Part shown: positions 35,804 to 44,626 of the stretch, in pieces
How the letters are laid out: the number at the start of each line of letters is the position of its first letter
Position numbering within the stretch: position 1 is the stretch's first letter
DNA from: Nitrospira sp. CG24B
GTDB lineage: Bacteria; Nitrospirota; Nitrospiria; Nitrospirales; Nitrospiraceae
Reading direction: 5' to 3'
Assembly: GCA_002869845.2 (NCBI GenBank)
Contig: NEWS02000002.1
Span: 1-64,000, forward strand
Length of the DNA: 64,000 nt
Notes under the pieces: generated by a model
Told to the model about the DNA's origin: nothing
Seen by the model: the letters and a program-made list of their open reading frames with translations, nothing else
The model's database searches: none
Position numbers and translations under genes: made by a program

Positions 35804-36274
35804 ATGTGCTATGCTGCCCTCATGCGACGCTGGTCCCTCCTGATAGTGGGTTGCGTGCTGACCAGCCTGTCGGCTATGGCCAGCCCTAAGGAGGGGTTCG
35901 CGAGAGACCCACAGGCCGCGCATCTCAAGGAACATGGGATTACCATCGATGCGACGAAGCTGGTCCCCGCTTCCTGGTGGCAAATACCAGGCGTCACGCC
36001 CTCGATCTGGAATTCCGACCCCGAGTCACTCGATGCGCCCAAGACATCTGAGCGTCGGGAACTGCGGTTGAAGCCGGGCACATACAAGTTTATCAGCTTC
36101 ACGTTCGATTTTCCCTTTACAGTGAATCTTAACGGCACCCTCGATTTTTCAAAGTCCTTGGATCAATGTGTCGAAGGCCGCGGGACACAGGCGTTGATGG
36201 TGGTGTGCAAACGCATGTACCCGTATGGCGGACAACGCGACGCCTATTACGAGCAGAAACCAAACGATGGCTAA
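35804..36274 (+). CDS. Exported hypothetical protein in HEAT array
   Basis: 156 aa; start could be ATG 35804 or the ATG at 35822, which begins the signal peptide (MRRWSLLIVGCVLTSLSAMA). The mature part (HGITIDATKLVPASWWQIPG, LRLKPGTYKFISFTFDFPFTVNLNGTLDF, CVEGRGTQALMVVCKRMYPY) is beta-rich with two Cys. Not recognised. Its stop (TAA 36272-36274) overlaps the ATG of the first HEAT gene at 36267, so translation of the two is coupled. Confidence 0.65.
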   Translation: MCYAALMRRWSLLIVGCVLTSLSAMASPKEGFARDPQAAHLKEHGITIDATKLVPASWWQIPGVTPSIWNSDPESLDAPKTSERRELRLKPGTYKFISFTFDFPFTVNLNGTLDFSKSLDQCVEGRGTQALMVVCKRMYPYGGQRDAYYEQKPNDG

Positions 36275-37622
36275 CGTACTCGAAGATCTTTTAGAAGCGC
36301 TTGAAGATGTGGACGATGCCACCCGAGAGGAGGCAGCGAAGACGCTGGCCGACCTGGGTGATCCAGCGACCCTGGATGCGCTGATCAGCGCCTGCAACGA
36401 TGACTTCTGGTCCGTGCGGGCTCATGCAGGCTGCGGCATCGCGAAGATCGGCGGACCGAAGGCTGTGGAAGCGCTGGTCGGCCTGTTCAACGATTCCATC
36501 ATGGAAGTGCGCGACCAGGCGGTCGAGGCCACGGCAAAGATAGGCCCGATCTTGCTTGATCGCCTGGTGACGGCCATGAAAGACGAACGATGGCGCGTCC
36601 GGGAACATGCCGCCAAGGCGGCGGGCAAGATCAAGGACTCAGGAACAGTCGACGCGTTGATCGGCGCCTGTCGCGACCGGGACGGGGCCGTCAAGAGCGC
36701 AGCGGCGGAAGCCTTGGGCAGAATCGCCGACGCGAAAGCCATTCCAGCTCTGATCAAGCTGTTTCGGGATTCTTCGAAGATCGTGCGTGAGACGGCCGGA
36801 ACGGCGCTGGTCTACATCGGGTATCCCTCGGTCGATCCGTTGCTCGACAGTCTCACAGACAAAGACTTTGTCGTTCGATGTCACGCGGCTCGTGCGTTGG
36901 GCGGGATGACCACCGACTATCAAATCGGCAGGTCCTGGGTGCGGGACGCAAAAGTCGTGGACGCCTTGATCGCCGCCTTGAAGGACCCTGACCGAGCCGT
37001 TCGCGAAGACGCGACCATCGCGCTCGGCATGATCGGTGATCCCCGAGCAATCGATGCGCTGGTTGAAGCCATGAAGGACGGAGCGGTGAAGCGCCATGCT
37101 ATTGCTTCACTCGGCATGATCGGCGATGCGCGCGCGCTCCCAGCCGTGTTGGACGCCTTGAAGGGCAAGGGCATCAAACAGGAGGGCACGCCGACACCCG
37201 GGTGCATCGTCAGTGAAGATGCGTTCATCAAGGAAGCCGCTGCCACAGCCCTTGGTCAGTTTCGCAACCCTCGTGTGATTCCGGATTTGATCATGTTACT
37301 GAAAGACGGAGTCTTGCGTGAAAAGGCCGCAGCAGCTCTGGCGGTGATCGGGGACGCGGCCATCGAACCGTTGATTGCCTTTCTCTATGACCCCAAAGCG
37401 TCTGAAGTCGAAGCTGAAAAAGAGCGCGTGCTTTCGTACGCGTCCGTTCGGCTAACGGCCAAAGACGCACTGAAGCAGATTGCACTCGATACGTTGGACC
37501 AGCTTGGATGGACGCCTCCTGATGAAGTGGTGGAAATCAGCTCCAGTCAGGCCGACAATCTGCGCGTCGATCGGCCGTTGGGACAAAGCGGACGCTTCGG
37601 CCCGTCGGGCGACATGGCATAA
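36267..37622 (+). CDS. HEAT-repeat protein 1 of array
   Basis: 451 aa. Start at ATG 36267, not the track's 36225, which lies inside the upstream gene. No signal peptide: cytoplasmic. Built of about 13 PBS-lyase/HEAT-like repeats of ~31 aa (e.g. DFWSVRAHAGCGIAKIGGPK, DERWRVREHAAKAAGKIKDS, DPDRAVREDATIALGMIGDP). Two breaks in regularity: GGMTTDYQIGRSWVRDAKVV and KGIKQEGTPTPGCIVSEDAF, the latter a loop with a single Cys. The C-terminal ~50 residues are non-repeat. Expected to act as a protein-binding scaffold; the partner is unknown. Confidence 0.85.
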   Translation: MANVLEDLLEALEDVDDATREEAAKTLADLGDPATLDALISACNDDFWSVRAHAGCGIAKIGGPKAVEALVGLFNDSIMEVRDQAVEATAKIGPILLDRLVTAMKDERWRVREHAAKAAGKIKDSGTVDALIGACRDRDGAVKSAAAEALGRIADAKAIPALIKLFRDSSKIVRETAGTALVYIGYPSVDPLLDSLTDKDFVVRCHAARALGGMTTDYQIGRSWVRDAKVVDALIAALKDPDRAVREDATIALGMIGDPRAIDALVEAMKDGAVKRHAIASLGMIGDARALPAVLDALKGKGIKQEGTPTPGCIVSEDAFIKEAAATALGQFRNPRVIPDLIMLLKDGVLREKAAAALAVIGDAAIEPLIAFLYDPKASEVEAEKERVLSYASVRLTAKDALKQIALDTLDQLGWTPPDEVVEISSSQADNLRVDRPLGQSGRFGPSGDMA

Positions 37623-37724
37623 TCACGCTCCCACACGCATGTGCGCATCCATCATACTTCGATGACGACAGCGAGTGGTGTTCCTATATGAACCACGATC
37701 CTTTCATAAGAGCCAGATAACGGC

Positions 37725-38825
37725 ATGGCTGATGCGGTAACGGAACAACTCGCGGCACTCAAGGACCAGGATTGGGCTATTCGCGGTGAAGCGGCCGGCC
37801 TACTCGGTACCTTCAAAGATCCGCGTGCAGTAGTTCCCCTGGTGGCTCTCCTTCGAGACCAGGACCGTTCTGTGCGAGAGGCGGCCATTGAAGCGTTGCG
37901 TTCGATCGGAGCCTCGGCCGTCGAGGCGGTGGGAGCCTGCCTGACTGAACCAGATCTCTCGGTTCAAGAATCAGCGTCAGCCATCTTGGCCACCATTGCG
38001 GATGAGCGGGTGCTCGCGCCGCTCATCACGGCACTACGCAGCGACGACTGGATCGTTCGGATGCACGCGGCCAACGCATTGGGTCGGGTGCAGAACGCAG
38101 ATGCGGTTGAGCCGCTCATTCCTCTACTGCACGACAAGGTGAAAGCGGTTCGTGATGAAGCGGCTACCGCTCTGGCCGCCATCGGCGATGCGGCGATTTC
38201 ATCTCTCTTGAAGGCGTTGCAGCATGGGGACTGGCTCGTTCGTCTCCATGCGGTGGAATCGTTGGGAAAGGCTCACTCGAAACGCGCGGTGGAACCTCTG
38301 TTGTCGGTGTTGTTCAACGATCATGATTCCGCGGTCCGTGAAGATGCCGTGCGAGCCCTTGGCGAGATCGGTGATCCACAGGCTGTCGAACATCTGCTGA
38401 CCGCCATGAAAGAACCGGGACTTCGCACCTTAGCCGTTGAAGCGCTTGGTCGGATCGGGGATCGGCGTGCCGTTCCGGTCCTGATCAATGTCGTCACAGG
38501 GACTAATCCCCCGAAAGTGACGAGGACCGTGGCTGGCTGCGGAGACCAATGGAATGAAGAAGTCCTTACACAAGGCGCGGCGGCTCGGGCATTGGGCGCG
38601 ATCGGCGACGAGAGGGCCATTTCGCCGCTCGTCGCATCACTAGATCGAACACATACGAGAGCCGAAGCGGCGGCATCCTTGGCCAAATTCGGGTCGAAGG
38701 TCATTCCATTCCTGCTTCCACTGCTCAATGAGCCTCGCGATGAAAATTTCCTGTTTCATGTCCGCGAAACATTGGCGTCAGCAGGATGGAGAGCCGGCAG
38801 GCGGTCACCGACTGGAACAAAATAG
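37725..38825 (+). CDS. HEAT-repeat protein 2 of array
   Basis: 366 aa, cytoplasmic, ~11 HEAT-like repeats (KDQDWAIRGEAAGLLGTFKD, RDQDRSVREAAIEALRSIGA, SDDWIVRMHAANALGRVQNA, HGDWLVRLHAVESLGKAHSK). One inserted loop, NPPKVTRTVAGCGDQWNEEV, between repeats near residue 265 with a lone Cys, matching in place and flavour the Cys loop in HEAT protein 1. It follows HEAT 1 by 102 nt and precedes HEAT 3 by 35 nt on the same strand. Confidence 0.85.
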   Translation: MADAVTEQLAALKDQDWAIRGEAAGLLGTFKDPRAVVPLVALLRDQDRSVREAAIEALRSIGASAVEAVGACLTEPDLSVQESASAILATIADERVLAPLITALRSDDWIVRMHAANALGRVQNADAVEPLIPLLHDKVKAVRDEAATALAAIGDAAISSLLKALQHGDWLVRLHAVESLGKAHSKRAVEPLLSVLFNDHDSAVREDAVRALGEIGDPQAVEHLLTAMKEPGLRTLAVEALGRIGDRRAVPVLINVVTGTNPPKVTRTVAGCGDQWNEEVLTQGAAARALGAIGDERAISPLVASLDRTHTRAEAAASLAKFGSKVIPFLLPLLNEPRDENFLFHVRETLASAGWRAGRRSPTGTK

Positions 38826-38860
38826 TCCACAGGGTATAGGCTATTCCGCTACTGACGATT

Positions 38861-39961
38861 ATGCCAAAGGAAACGATTGAGACGCTGGTCTCCGAACTCA
38901 TCCATGAAGAGGATTGGCGCCGTATGCGAGCGACGGCCGCCTGTGTGGCGGGCGGTCCTCGTTCAGTGCAGGCGCTCATCGAGGCCCTACGGTTAGGACC
39001 CACCGAATTAAAAAAAGAAGCCGCCGCGATGCTGGCTCGTATCAAAGACCCGCAGGCTGGAGTGGCCCTAGTTGGACTGCTCGAACATGATGAGGAGGTC
39101 GTTCGGAAAGCCGGTGCGGCAGCCCTTGAACAGATGGCAGGAGTGCTCGACACGGACACGGCTCGGGTGTTAGTTGCATTGCTTCCCACAACTCAGGAAC
39201 GCGCGGCCAGACAGGTCCTGAGCCACCTGATCGGGGCGATTCCCACATCTGTCCTCCCCCTCTGCGACATGCTGAAACATCCGGATCAGGATGTGCAAAT
39301 CGCGGCAGCACTGATGCTCGATCAATTATTGGACCCCCGTTCCCTTGATGCATTCATCGATGCCATGGGCCAGCCGGCGGTTCGGGATATCGCCGTCGGC
39401 ACGTTGAAGAAACTGGGCGCCATCCGGGAACGAATCGACGAAACATTCGAGGCCTTGCGTGAAGTCGAAGGAGCCAGCGAGCGCGAAGAAGTGCGCATGA
39501 CGGCGGTCATCGACCTCCTCAGAATCGGACGACCGAGCGTAGAAATCCTGGTCGAATACCTCGAAGATGACGACTGGCTCGTGCGCGAGGCCGCAGCCGA
39601 CTTATTGGGGAAAATCGGGGATGTGCGCGCTGTCGAACCGTTGATGAAGCGGCTCGCGCAGGACAAGGATACCGGGGTCAAAGAGTTAGCCATCAAATCC
39701 CTTGGGCTAATCGGCGATGCGCGGCCGACTCGGCTCTATCTTGATGCGATCCCTATCCGTCCGCTTCGGGTGTATGCCATGGAAGCCTTAGCCAAGATCA
39801 AGGATGTAGAAATCTTGCGCCCACATAAGGAACTCTTTGACCGGCTCCGCACGGATCGCGACGGCCTCGTAGCCTATAATGCAGGTCTCATTGCCGATAA
39901 ACTTGACGCCATCATGGCCACGGAAAGCCAGCCCCCCGAAGAGGATACTGAGCATGACTGA
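38861..39961 (+). CDS. HEAT-repeat protein 3 of array
   Basis: 366 aa, cytoplasmic; ~10 helical repeats, more diverged in the N-terminal half (HEEDWRRMRATAACVAGGPR, EHDEEVVRKAGAAALEQMAG) and closer to consensus later (EDDDWLVREAAADLLGKIGD). Middle segments (ETFEALREVEGASEREEVRM) break the pattern. Acidic C-terminus ending QPPEEDTEHD. Its stop overlaps the start of HEAT 4 by 8 nt (ATGACTGA at 39954-39961). Confidence 0.82.
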   Translation: MPKETIETLVSELIHEEDWRRMRATAACVAGGPRSVQALIEALRLGPTELKKEAAAMLARIKDPQAGVALVGLLEHDEEVVRKAGAAALEQMAGVLDTDTARVLVALLPTTQERAARQVLSHLIGAIPTSVLPLCDMLKHPDQDVQIAAALMLDQLLDPRSLDAFIDAMGQPAVRDIAVGTLKKLGAIRERIDETFEALREVEGASEREEVRMTAVIDLLRIGRPSVEILVEYLEDDDWLVREAAADLLGKIGDVRAVEPLMKRLAQDKDTGVKELAIKSLGLIGDARPTRLYLDAIPIRPLRVYAMEALAKIKDVEILRPHKELFDRLRTDRDGLVAYNAGLIADKLDAIMATESQPPEEDTEHD

Positions 39962-40721
39962 ACAAGGTGCATCTGATCGAATCGATCAACTCATTCACGC
40001 ATTGCACGATGAGAACGAGGCCTTGCGCGACCATGCGATCGCAAGCCTCGGCCAGACTGGTCCCGAAGCGCTTCCCCGGTTGATTGACCTCATGGCCGAT
40101 GAAGATGCGGTGATTCGAGAGGCTGCGGCCAGCGCGGTCGTTCGGATGGGGCCCTCCGTTGTCGAACCCATGATCGAAGCCCTGCAAGATGATTCCTGGG
40201 CGATCAGAGAACAGGCGGCCTCGGCGCTTGGGAAATTGCGGGACCGACGTGCCACTGAGCCTCTGGTCAAGGCGATTCATGACCGTGACGGCGCCGTCAG
40301 AACGGCAGCGGTGTGGGCGCTGGAGCGGATCGGCGATTCACAAGCGGTGCCTGGGTTGATCGATGCACTCATGGACAACACCCTACGCGAAGATGCAGCT
40401 CGGGTATTGAAGAAGATCGGCGACGTGCGGGCGGTGGAGGCCTTGATCGATGGACTCTTAGGTTCCAATTGGATGGTTCGGCGTCATGCGGCCGAGGCCC
40501 TGGGTAAGATCGGTGATCGCCGAGCCGTCACCTCGTTGATCGAGTCGCTGAAAGATGAAGACTGGTTGGTCAGACGCAACGCCGCCGAATCACTCGCGCG
40601 GCTTGGCGCAACAGAATCCGTTCAGCCCCTGCTGGCGCTGCGTCAAGACGAGAACACGATGGTCCAGGAAACTGTCGAGGCAGTGCTGGCCAGCCTCGGC
40701 TGGACACCTGAACCGCAATAA
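39954..40721 (+). CDS. HEAT-repeat protein 4 of array
   Basis: 255 aa from ATG 39954; the track start at 39879 lies inside HEAT 3. The most regular member: about 8 repeats (HDENEALRDHAIASLGQTGP, ADEDAVIREAAASAVVRMGP, QDDSWAIREQAASALGKLRD, KDEDWLVRRNAAESLARLGA) with almost no insertions. Cytoplasmic. Translationally coupled to HEAT 3 and followed 19 nt later by HEAT 5. Confidence 0.85.
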   Translation: MTEQGASDRIDQLIHALHDENEALRDHAIASLGQTGPEALPRLIDLMADEDAVIREAAASAVVRMGPSVVEPMIEALQDDSWAIREQAASALGKLRDRRATEPLVKAIHDRDGAVRTAAVWALERIGDSQAVPGLIDALMDNTLREDAARVLKKIGDVRAVEALIDGLLGSNWMVRRHAAEALGKIGDRRAVTSLIESLKDEDWLVRRNAAESLARLGATESVQPLLALRQDENTMVQETVEAVLASLGWTPEPQ

Positions 40722-40740
40722 CTCAAACCATAGAGGATAC

Positions 40741-41451
40741 ATGCCCATGGCGGATGAAGCTCCGAAGTTGATTCAGATCGCTCTGAAAGGTGGAGAGAAG
40801 AAGGATGGGTTCAACTTGGTCACCGAGCGGGTTGTGGCGGTCAACCCTGAGAGCAAACAGCTCGAGGTCGAGCTCCTGGCTTACGACGGCAAGACCGTCG
40901 TACTGGATGTGGCCGAGGAAGCGCTAGAGGACCTCAAAAAGATCAAGGTCGGAGACGGTGCCACGATCCGGGTGGTCGAAGAAGGCGGGAAGCGCGTCGC
41001 GAAGAGTTTTAAGATTCGCGCGAAAGATCCGAACGCCGCCAAAGCCGACGCCATGTTGCTCGATCTCAGAGATTCACACTGGCTGAATCGGAAGTACGCG
41101 GCAGAGGTCTTGGGGGAATTGAAAGATCCGCGCGCTATCGATCCCTTGGTGGCGGCGTTGAACGACGAAGTTGGTGACGTGCGGCAACGCGCCTATGATT
41201 CGTTGATCAAACTCGGTGGCCCCTCCGTCCCGTCGCTCATTCCACTCCTAGTATCCGAGGAGGACGAGATTCGTCAATCGGCAACCGAGATTCTTCGGAA
41301 GATCGGCAAACCAGCCGTCGAACCGCTGGCCACTGCGTTGGCCGACGCCGATGATCGGCTGACAACCCGAATCATGAAGGTGCTTGATCGAATGGGGTAC
41401 AAACCGAAAACGAAGGACACACCTAAAGCTGAGTTGCCGAGGTTGACCTAG
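40741..41451 (+). CDS. HEAT-repeat protein 5 with N-terminal beta domain
   Basis: 236 aa from ATG 40741. The N-terminal ~95 residues are not HEAT: a beta-rich domain (FNLVTERVVAVNPESKQLEVELLAYDGKTV, ALEDLKKIKVGDGATIRVVEEGGKRVAKSF), OB/SH3-like in plan with the KVGDxxxIxxxxxGxxxA strand-turn-strand. Then ~4 HEAT-like repeats (RDSHWLNRKYAAEVLGELKD, NDEVGDVRQRAYDSLIKLGG). It is last in the array and the only member with an extra domain. A palindromic repeat follows directly after the stop. Confidence 0.82.
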   Translation: MPMADEAPKLIQIALKGGEKKDGFNLVTERVVAVNPESKQLEVELLAYDGKTVVLDVAEEALEDLKKIKVGDGATIRVVEEGGKRVAKSFKIRAKDPNAAKADAMLLDLRDSHWLNRKYAAEVLGELKDPRAIDPLVAALNDEVGDVRQRAYDSLIKLGGPSVPSLIPLLVSEEDEIRQSATEILRKIGKPAVEPLATALADADDRLTTRIMKVLDRMGYKPKTKDTPKAELPRLT

Positions 41452-41453
41452 CT

Positions 41454-41528
41454 AGGGTGTTGAAAAAAAAGCCAGCGGCGTTCTCTGCCTCGCTGCGGTC
41501 TTGCTGAACGGATTTTCTGAACACCCTG
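41454..41528. repeat. Dispersed palindromic repeat, copy 3 (short)
   Basis: AGGGTGTTGAAAAAAAAGCCAGCGGCGTTCTC at the left and TGAACGGATTTTCTGAACACCCT at the right, with GCCTCGCTGCGGTCTTGCTG between. The same elements as copies 1 and 2, but without the central GTACG region, so a deletion derivative. Placed 3 nt after the last HEAT gene, it can fold into a hairpin and probably ends the array transcript. Confidence 0.7.
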
Positions 41529-41538
41529 CGAGCTCCAC

Positions 41539-42864
41539 TCAGCGAGTGTTCTTGGAACTCCGTGCCATACGCCCTACCGATACATATTTGAAGCCAGCAG
41601 CCCCCACGCGTTCAGGGTCATAGACGTTTCGGAGATCGAGCAAGACAGGAACTCGCATGATCGACTTCAGCTTTTCAAAGTCCAGGGTTCGAAACACATT
41701 CCACTCGGTCATAATCACCAAAGCGTCCGCTCCTTCAGCCGCGTGGTAGGTATCTTGGCAGGGCTGGAGTTCAGGCATGATCTGGCACGCTTCCGTTAGG
41801 GCCTCTGGATCATACGCGCGAATGCTCGCACCCTCGGCCAGGAGAGCTCGACCAATCGCCAAGGCTGGGGCCTCCCGGATGTCGTTGGTATTGGGCTTGA
41901 ATGAAAGGCCCAGCATCGCCAACGTCTTCCCTTTCAGTCCCCCGACCGCCTCTCGAATCTTCTCGATCATCCGTTCTCGCTGAACGTCATTCACCCGTGA
42001 AGCCGCGGAAGCAATCTGCATAGGATAGCCATGGCGCTCGCCGGTCTGAATGAGCGCGGCGAGATCTTTCGGGAAGCATGAGCCTCCGAAGCCCGGGCCT
42101 GCATGAAGAAACTTCGACCCGATGCGATGATCAAGCCCCATGCCCTTCGCCACCATTTGAACATTGGCTCCGACTTTTTCGCACAGGTTCGCGATCTCAT
42201 TGATGAACGAAATCTTCGTCGCCAGGAAGGCATTGGAGGCATATTTGATGAGCTCAGCGGTCGGCACGTCGGTCACAACGATGGGGGTTTCGATTAGATA
42301 GAGCGGGCGATAAAGATCCTTCATGATCGCCACTGCTTGATCGCTGTCTGCCCCGATCACCACGCGATTCGGTCGCATGAAATCTTCAATGGCCGACCCT
42401 TCTCGGAGGAATTCTGGATTTGAGACCATGTCGAATCCCAAGGCATTCGTCTGAGCCTTGGCAATCACCTCACGTAGTTTTGCGCCGGTGCCGACGGGTA
42501 CTGTGGATTTGGTCACGATGACCTTGTAGCCCGTCATGTGCCGCGCAATCCCTTTGCCGACTTCTTCGACATACGAGAGATCAGCAGAACCATCGCCCCT
42601 AGGGGGAGTCCCAACAGCGATAAAGATGACCAACGCCTTCTCGACGGCCTTTGCAATGTCCGTGGTGAAACTGAGTCGGCCTTCTTTGATCCCCTTGGCC
42701 ACCAATTCCTTGAGACCTGGTTCATAAAATGGGACGTCGCCTTTTTCAAGCTTCTCGATTCTTCGGCTGTCACTGTCCATGCAGGTGACGTGAACGCCAA
42801 ACTCGGCGAAACATGCTCCTGTCACGAGTCCGACGTAACCGCTTCCAATCACACTGATGTGCAT
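41539..42864 (-). CDS. ugd: UDP-glucose 6-dehydrogenase
   Basis: 441 aa. NAD-binding MHISVIGSGYVGLVTGACFA, substrate region NPEFLREGSAIEDFMRPNRVVIG, catalytic Cys in GPGFGGSCFPKDLAAL, LGLSFKPNTNDIREAPALAI and the C-terminal Rossmann domain. Oxidises UDP-glucose to UDP-glucuronate for surface polysaccharides. Monocistronic as far as seen. The converging palindromic repeat at 41454-41528 separates it from the HEAT array. Confidence 0.96.
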   Translation of the reverse strand: MHISVIGSGYVGLVTGACFAEFGVHVTCMDSDSRRIEKLEKGDVPFYEPGLKELVAKGIKEGRLSFTTDIAKAVEKALVIFIAVGTPPRGDGSADLSYVEEVGKGIARHMTGYKVIVTKSTVPVGTGAKLREVIAKAQTNALGFDMVSNPEFLREGSAIEDFMRPNRVVIGADSDQAVAIMKDLYRPLYLIETPIVVTDVPTAELIKYASNAFLATKISFINEIANLCEKVGANVQMVAKGMGLDHRIGSKFLHAGPGFGGSCFPKDLAALIQTGERHGYPMQIASAASRVNDVQRERMIEKIREAVGGLKGKTLAMLGLSFKPNTNDIREAPALAIGRALLAEGASIRAYDPEALTEACQIMPELQPCQDTYHAAEGADALVIMTEWNVFRTLDFEKLKSIMRVPVLLDLRNVYDPERVGAAGFKYVSVGRMARSSKNTR

Positions 42865-42994
42865 GGGCTCCTCCTCGTTGCATTACGTATATCGTGTGAA
42901 AGTATAACAACCCGAGCTTTATGGAGCAACGAATTCCAAGAGCGAACAGTACTATGGACGGTCCTCTAAGTTTCGTTGACTCTCGGAAAATGCG

Positions 42995-44608
42995 TTGAGT
43001 ACAATCCGACGCCGTTTCTCACTCTATTTAGGAGAGAGGCTCAACACCTTTGCCAAATCGATGACTGGACATCCTGCACATATTCCCCGCTGGTTTCTGC
43101 TCTTGACCGCTCTCGTGACCGGGGCAGTGGTCATGGCCTTGGAAATCCTTGGCAGCCGGCTCTTGGCTCCCGTCTTCGGCAGCTCGTTGTTTGTCTGGGG
43201 CGCACTGATAGGAGTGATCCTGGCCGCCATGAGCAGCGGGTACGCGTTCGGCGGGTGGATCTCGGATCGCTATACCGGCAGTGGGGTGCTGGCCGCCCTG
43301 TTGCTTTTTTCAGGAAGCTGGACGTTTCTCGTCGCGTGGGCGAACCAACCTATTCTGTTTGAGATCGAGAAGATGGTGCAAGACCCTCGCTGGGGCCCTT
43401 GCCTCGCCGCGACTGCTCTCCTCGCCCCCCCCGCGTTCGGGCTCAGCGGCGTCTTGCCGGCCATGCTGCGGTTGGCGGTCGCCGACATGGAGCACCTTGG
43501 TCGGCAGACAGGCCGCATGATTGCCTTGTCGACGGTCGGCAGTCTGATCGGAACCTGGGGCACCGCCTTCTTCCTCTTATCGTGGCTCGGAAGCCAATCG
43601 CTCATGGCCTGGCTGGGCGGTATTCAAGTCGGACTTGGGGTCCTGTGGTTGATGAAAGGAACATCAGCCCGCCCATTGGTATCACTGATAGCCCTTGGTT
43701 GCTTCGCCTTGTTAGGGACCATGGCTCTCAACCCAATCCAACGATTGAAGACTCCTATCTATCAGGAGGAAAGTCCGTACCAGCAGGTCCGAATTCGCGA
43801 AGACGATCTCTTCCGGTATCTCGTGTTGGATCGTACCTTCCACGCCACGATGTGGAAAATCGATCCAACGACCCTCTTTCTCCCTTACAGCCAAATGATG
43901 GTGTCTTCGCTGGCATTGGTGTCCGAACCGAAGCGCGGCCTCATTCTCGGGCATGGCGGCGGTTCGCTTGCGAAGTGGTTGGCACGGCACTGGCCGGCTT
44001 TGGATGTGGATATCGTGGAGTTCGACCCGGTCGTCGTCCAAATGGCCGAAGAGTATTTTGAGTATCGCCCGCCGGCGAATCATCACGTCTTCGTGAAGGA
44101 CGGTCGAGCCTTTCTCAACGCGACGGATCACACGTACGATGTCATGTGGATCGACGCCTTCGCGCGAGATATGATCCCTTTTCATCTCACCACGACGGAG
44201 TTTTATTCCTTGGTGCGAAGGCACCTGAACCCGGAGGGAATCGTCGCAGTCAATCTGGCTTCATCCGGGAAAGAAAGCGACCTCGCTCGAGCCGCTGCAG
44301 TGGTTCAAACCATGCGACAGGCCTTTCCAGTCCTCACCACATTCGGCGTCGAGGGGCCCTGGAAAACGGGAATGACCCCGGCGAAGAATCTGATCTTCTT
44401 TGGAGGCCATGCGATCGAGCATGAATCAGAAAGCAGTCTTGTGGCGAAGGTCACGGACTTGGCGATGCATCAGCGCCTGCCGATGGAAACAATCGCGTTA
44501 TTGAGTACTCGCCGAACCGAACCCTGGCCACCTGGCGTCGTCCTGAGCGACGATTTTGCCCCCTACGATCTCCTCCTTGGGCGAGAACGATCACAATTGG
44601 TGGAATGA
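42995..44608 (+). CDS. Membrane-fused spermidine-synthase-like protein
   Basis: 537 aa from a TTG (an ATG at 43061 is another option; no RBS decides). The N-terminal ~225 residues hold about seven TM helices (FLLLTALVTGAVVMALEILGSRLLAPVFGS...). The C-terminal half is a spermidine-synthase/SAM-methyltransferase fold: GLILGHGGGSLAKWLARHWP, LDVDIVEFDPVVVQMAEEYF, DGRAFLNATDHTYDVMWIDAF. The usual aminopropyltransferase motifs are partly altered (GHGGG replaces GGGxG), so true spermidine synthesis is uncertain. This 'fused MFS/spermidine synthase' architecture is widespread and uncharacterised. Confidence 0.85.
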   Translation: MSTIRRRFSLYLGERLNTFAKSMTGHPAHIPRWFLLLTALVTGAVVMALEILGSRLLAPVFGSSLFVWGALIGVILAAMSSGYAFGGWISDRYTGSGVLAALLLFSGSWTFLVAWANQPILFEIEKMVQDPRWGPCLAATALLAPPAFGLSGVLPAMLRLAVADMEHLGRQTGRMIALSTVGSLIGTWGTAFFLLSWLGSQSLMAWLGGIQVGLGVLWLMKGTSARPLVSLIALGCFALLGTMALNPIQRLKTPIYQEESPYQQVRIREDDLFRYLVLDRTFHATMWKIDPTTLFLPYSQMMVSSLALVSEPKRGLILGHGGGSLAKWLARHWPALDVDIVEFDPVVVQMAEEYFEYRPPANHHVFVKDGRAFLNATDHTYDVMWIDAFARDMIPFHLTTTEFYSLVRRHLNPEGIVAVNLASSGKESDLARAAAVVQTMRQAFPVLTTFGVEGPWKTGMTPAKNLIFFGGHAIEHESESSLVAKVTDLAMHQRLPMETIALLSTRRTEPWPPGVVLSDDFAPYDLLLGRERSQLVE

Positions 44609-44626
44609 GGACAGGCTTCTCCGGAT

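Noticed and set aside
36267-41451. HEAT array as a DNA tandem repeat or CRISPR-like array
   Set aside because: Repeats are at the protein level (~31 aa), diverged in DNA and continuous in frame; no identical spacers or direct DNA repeats.
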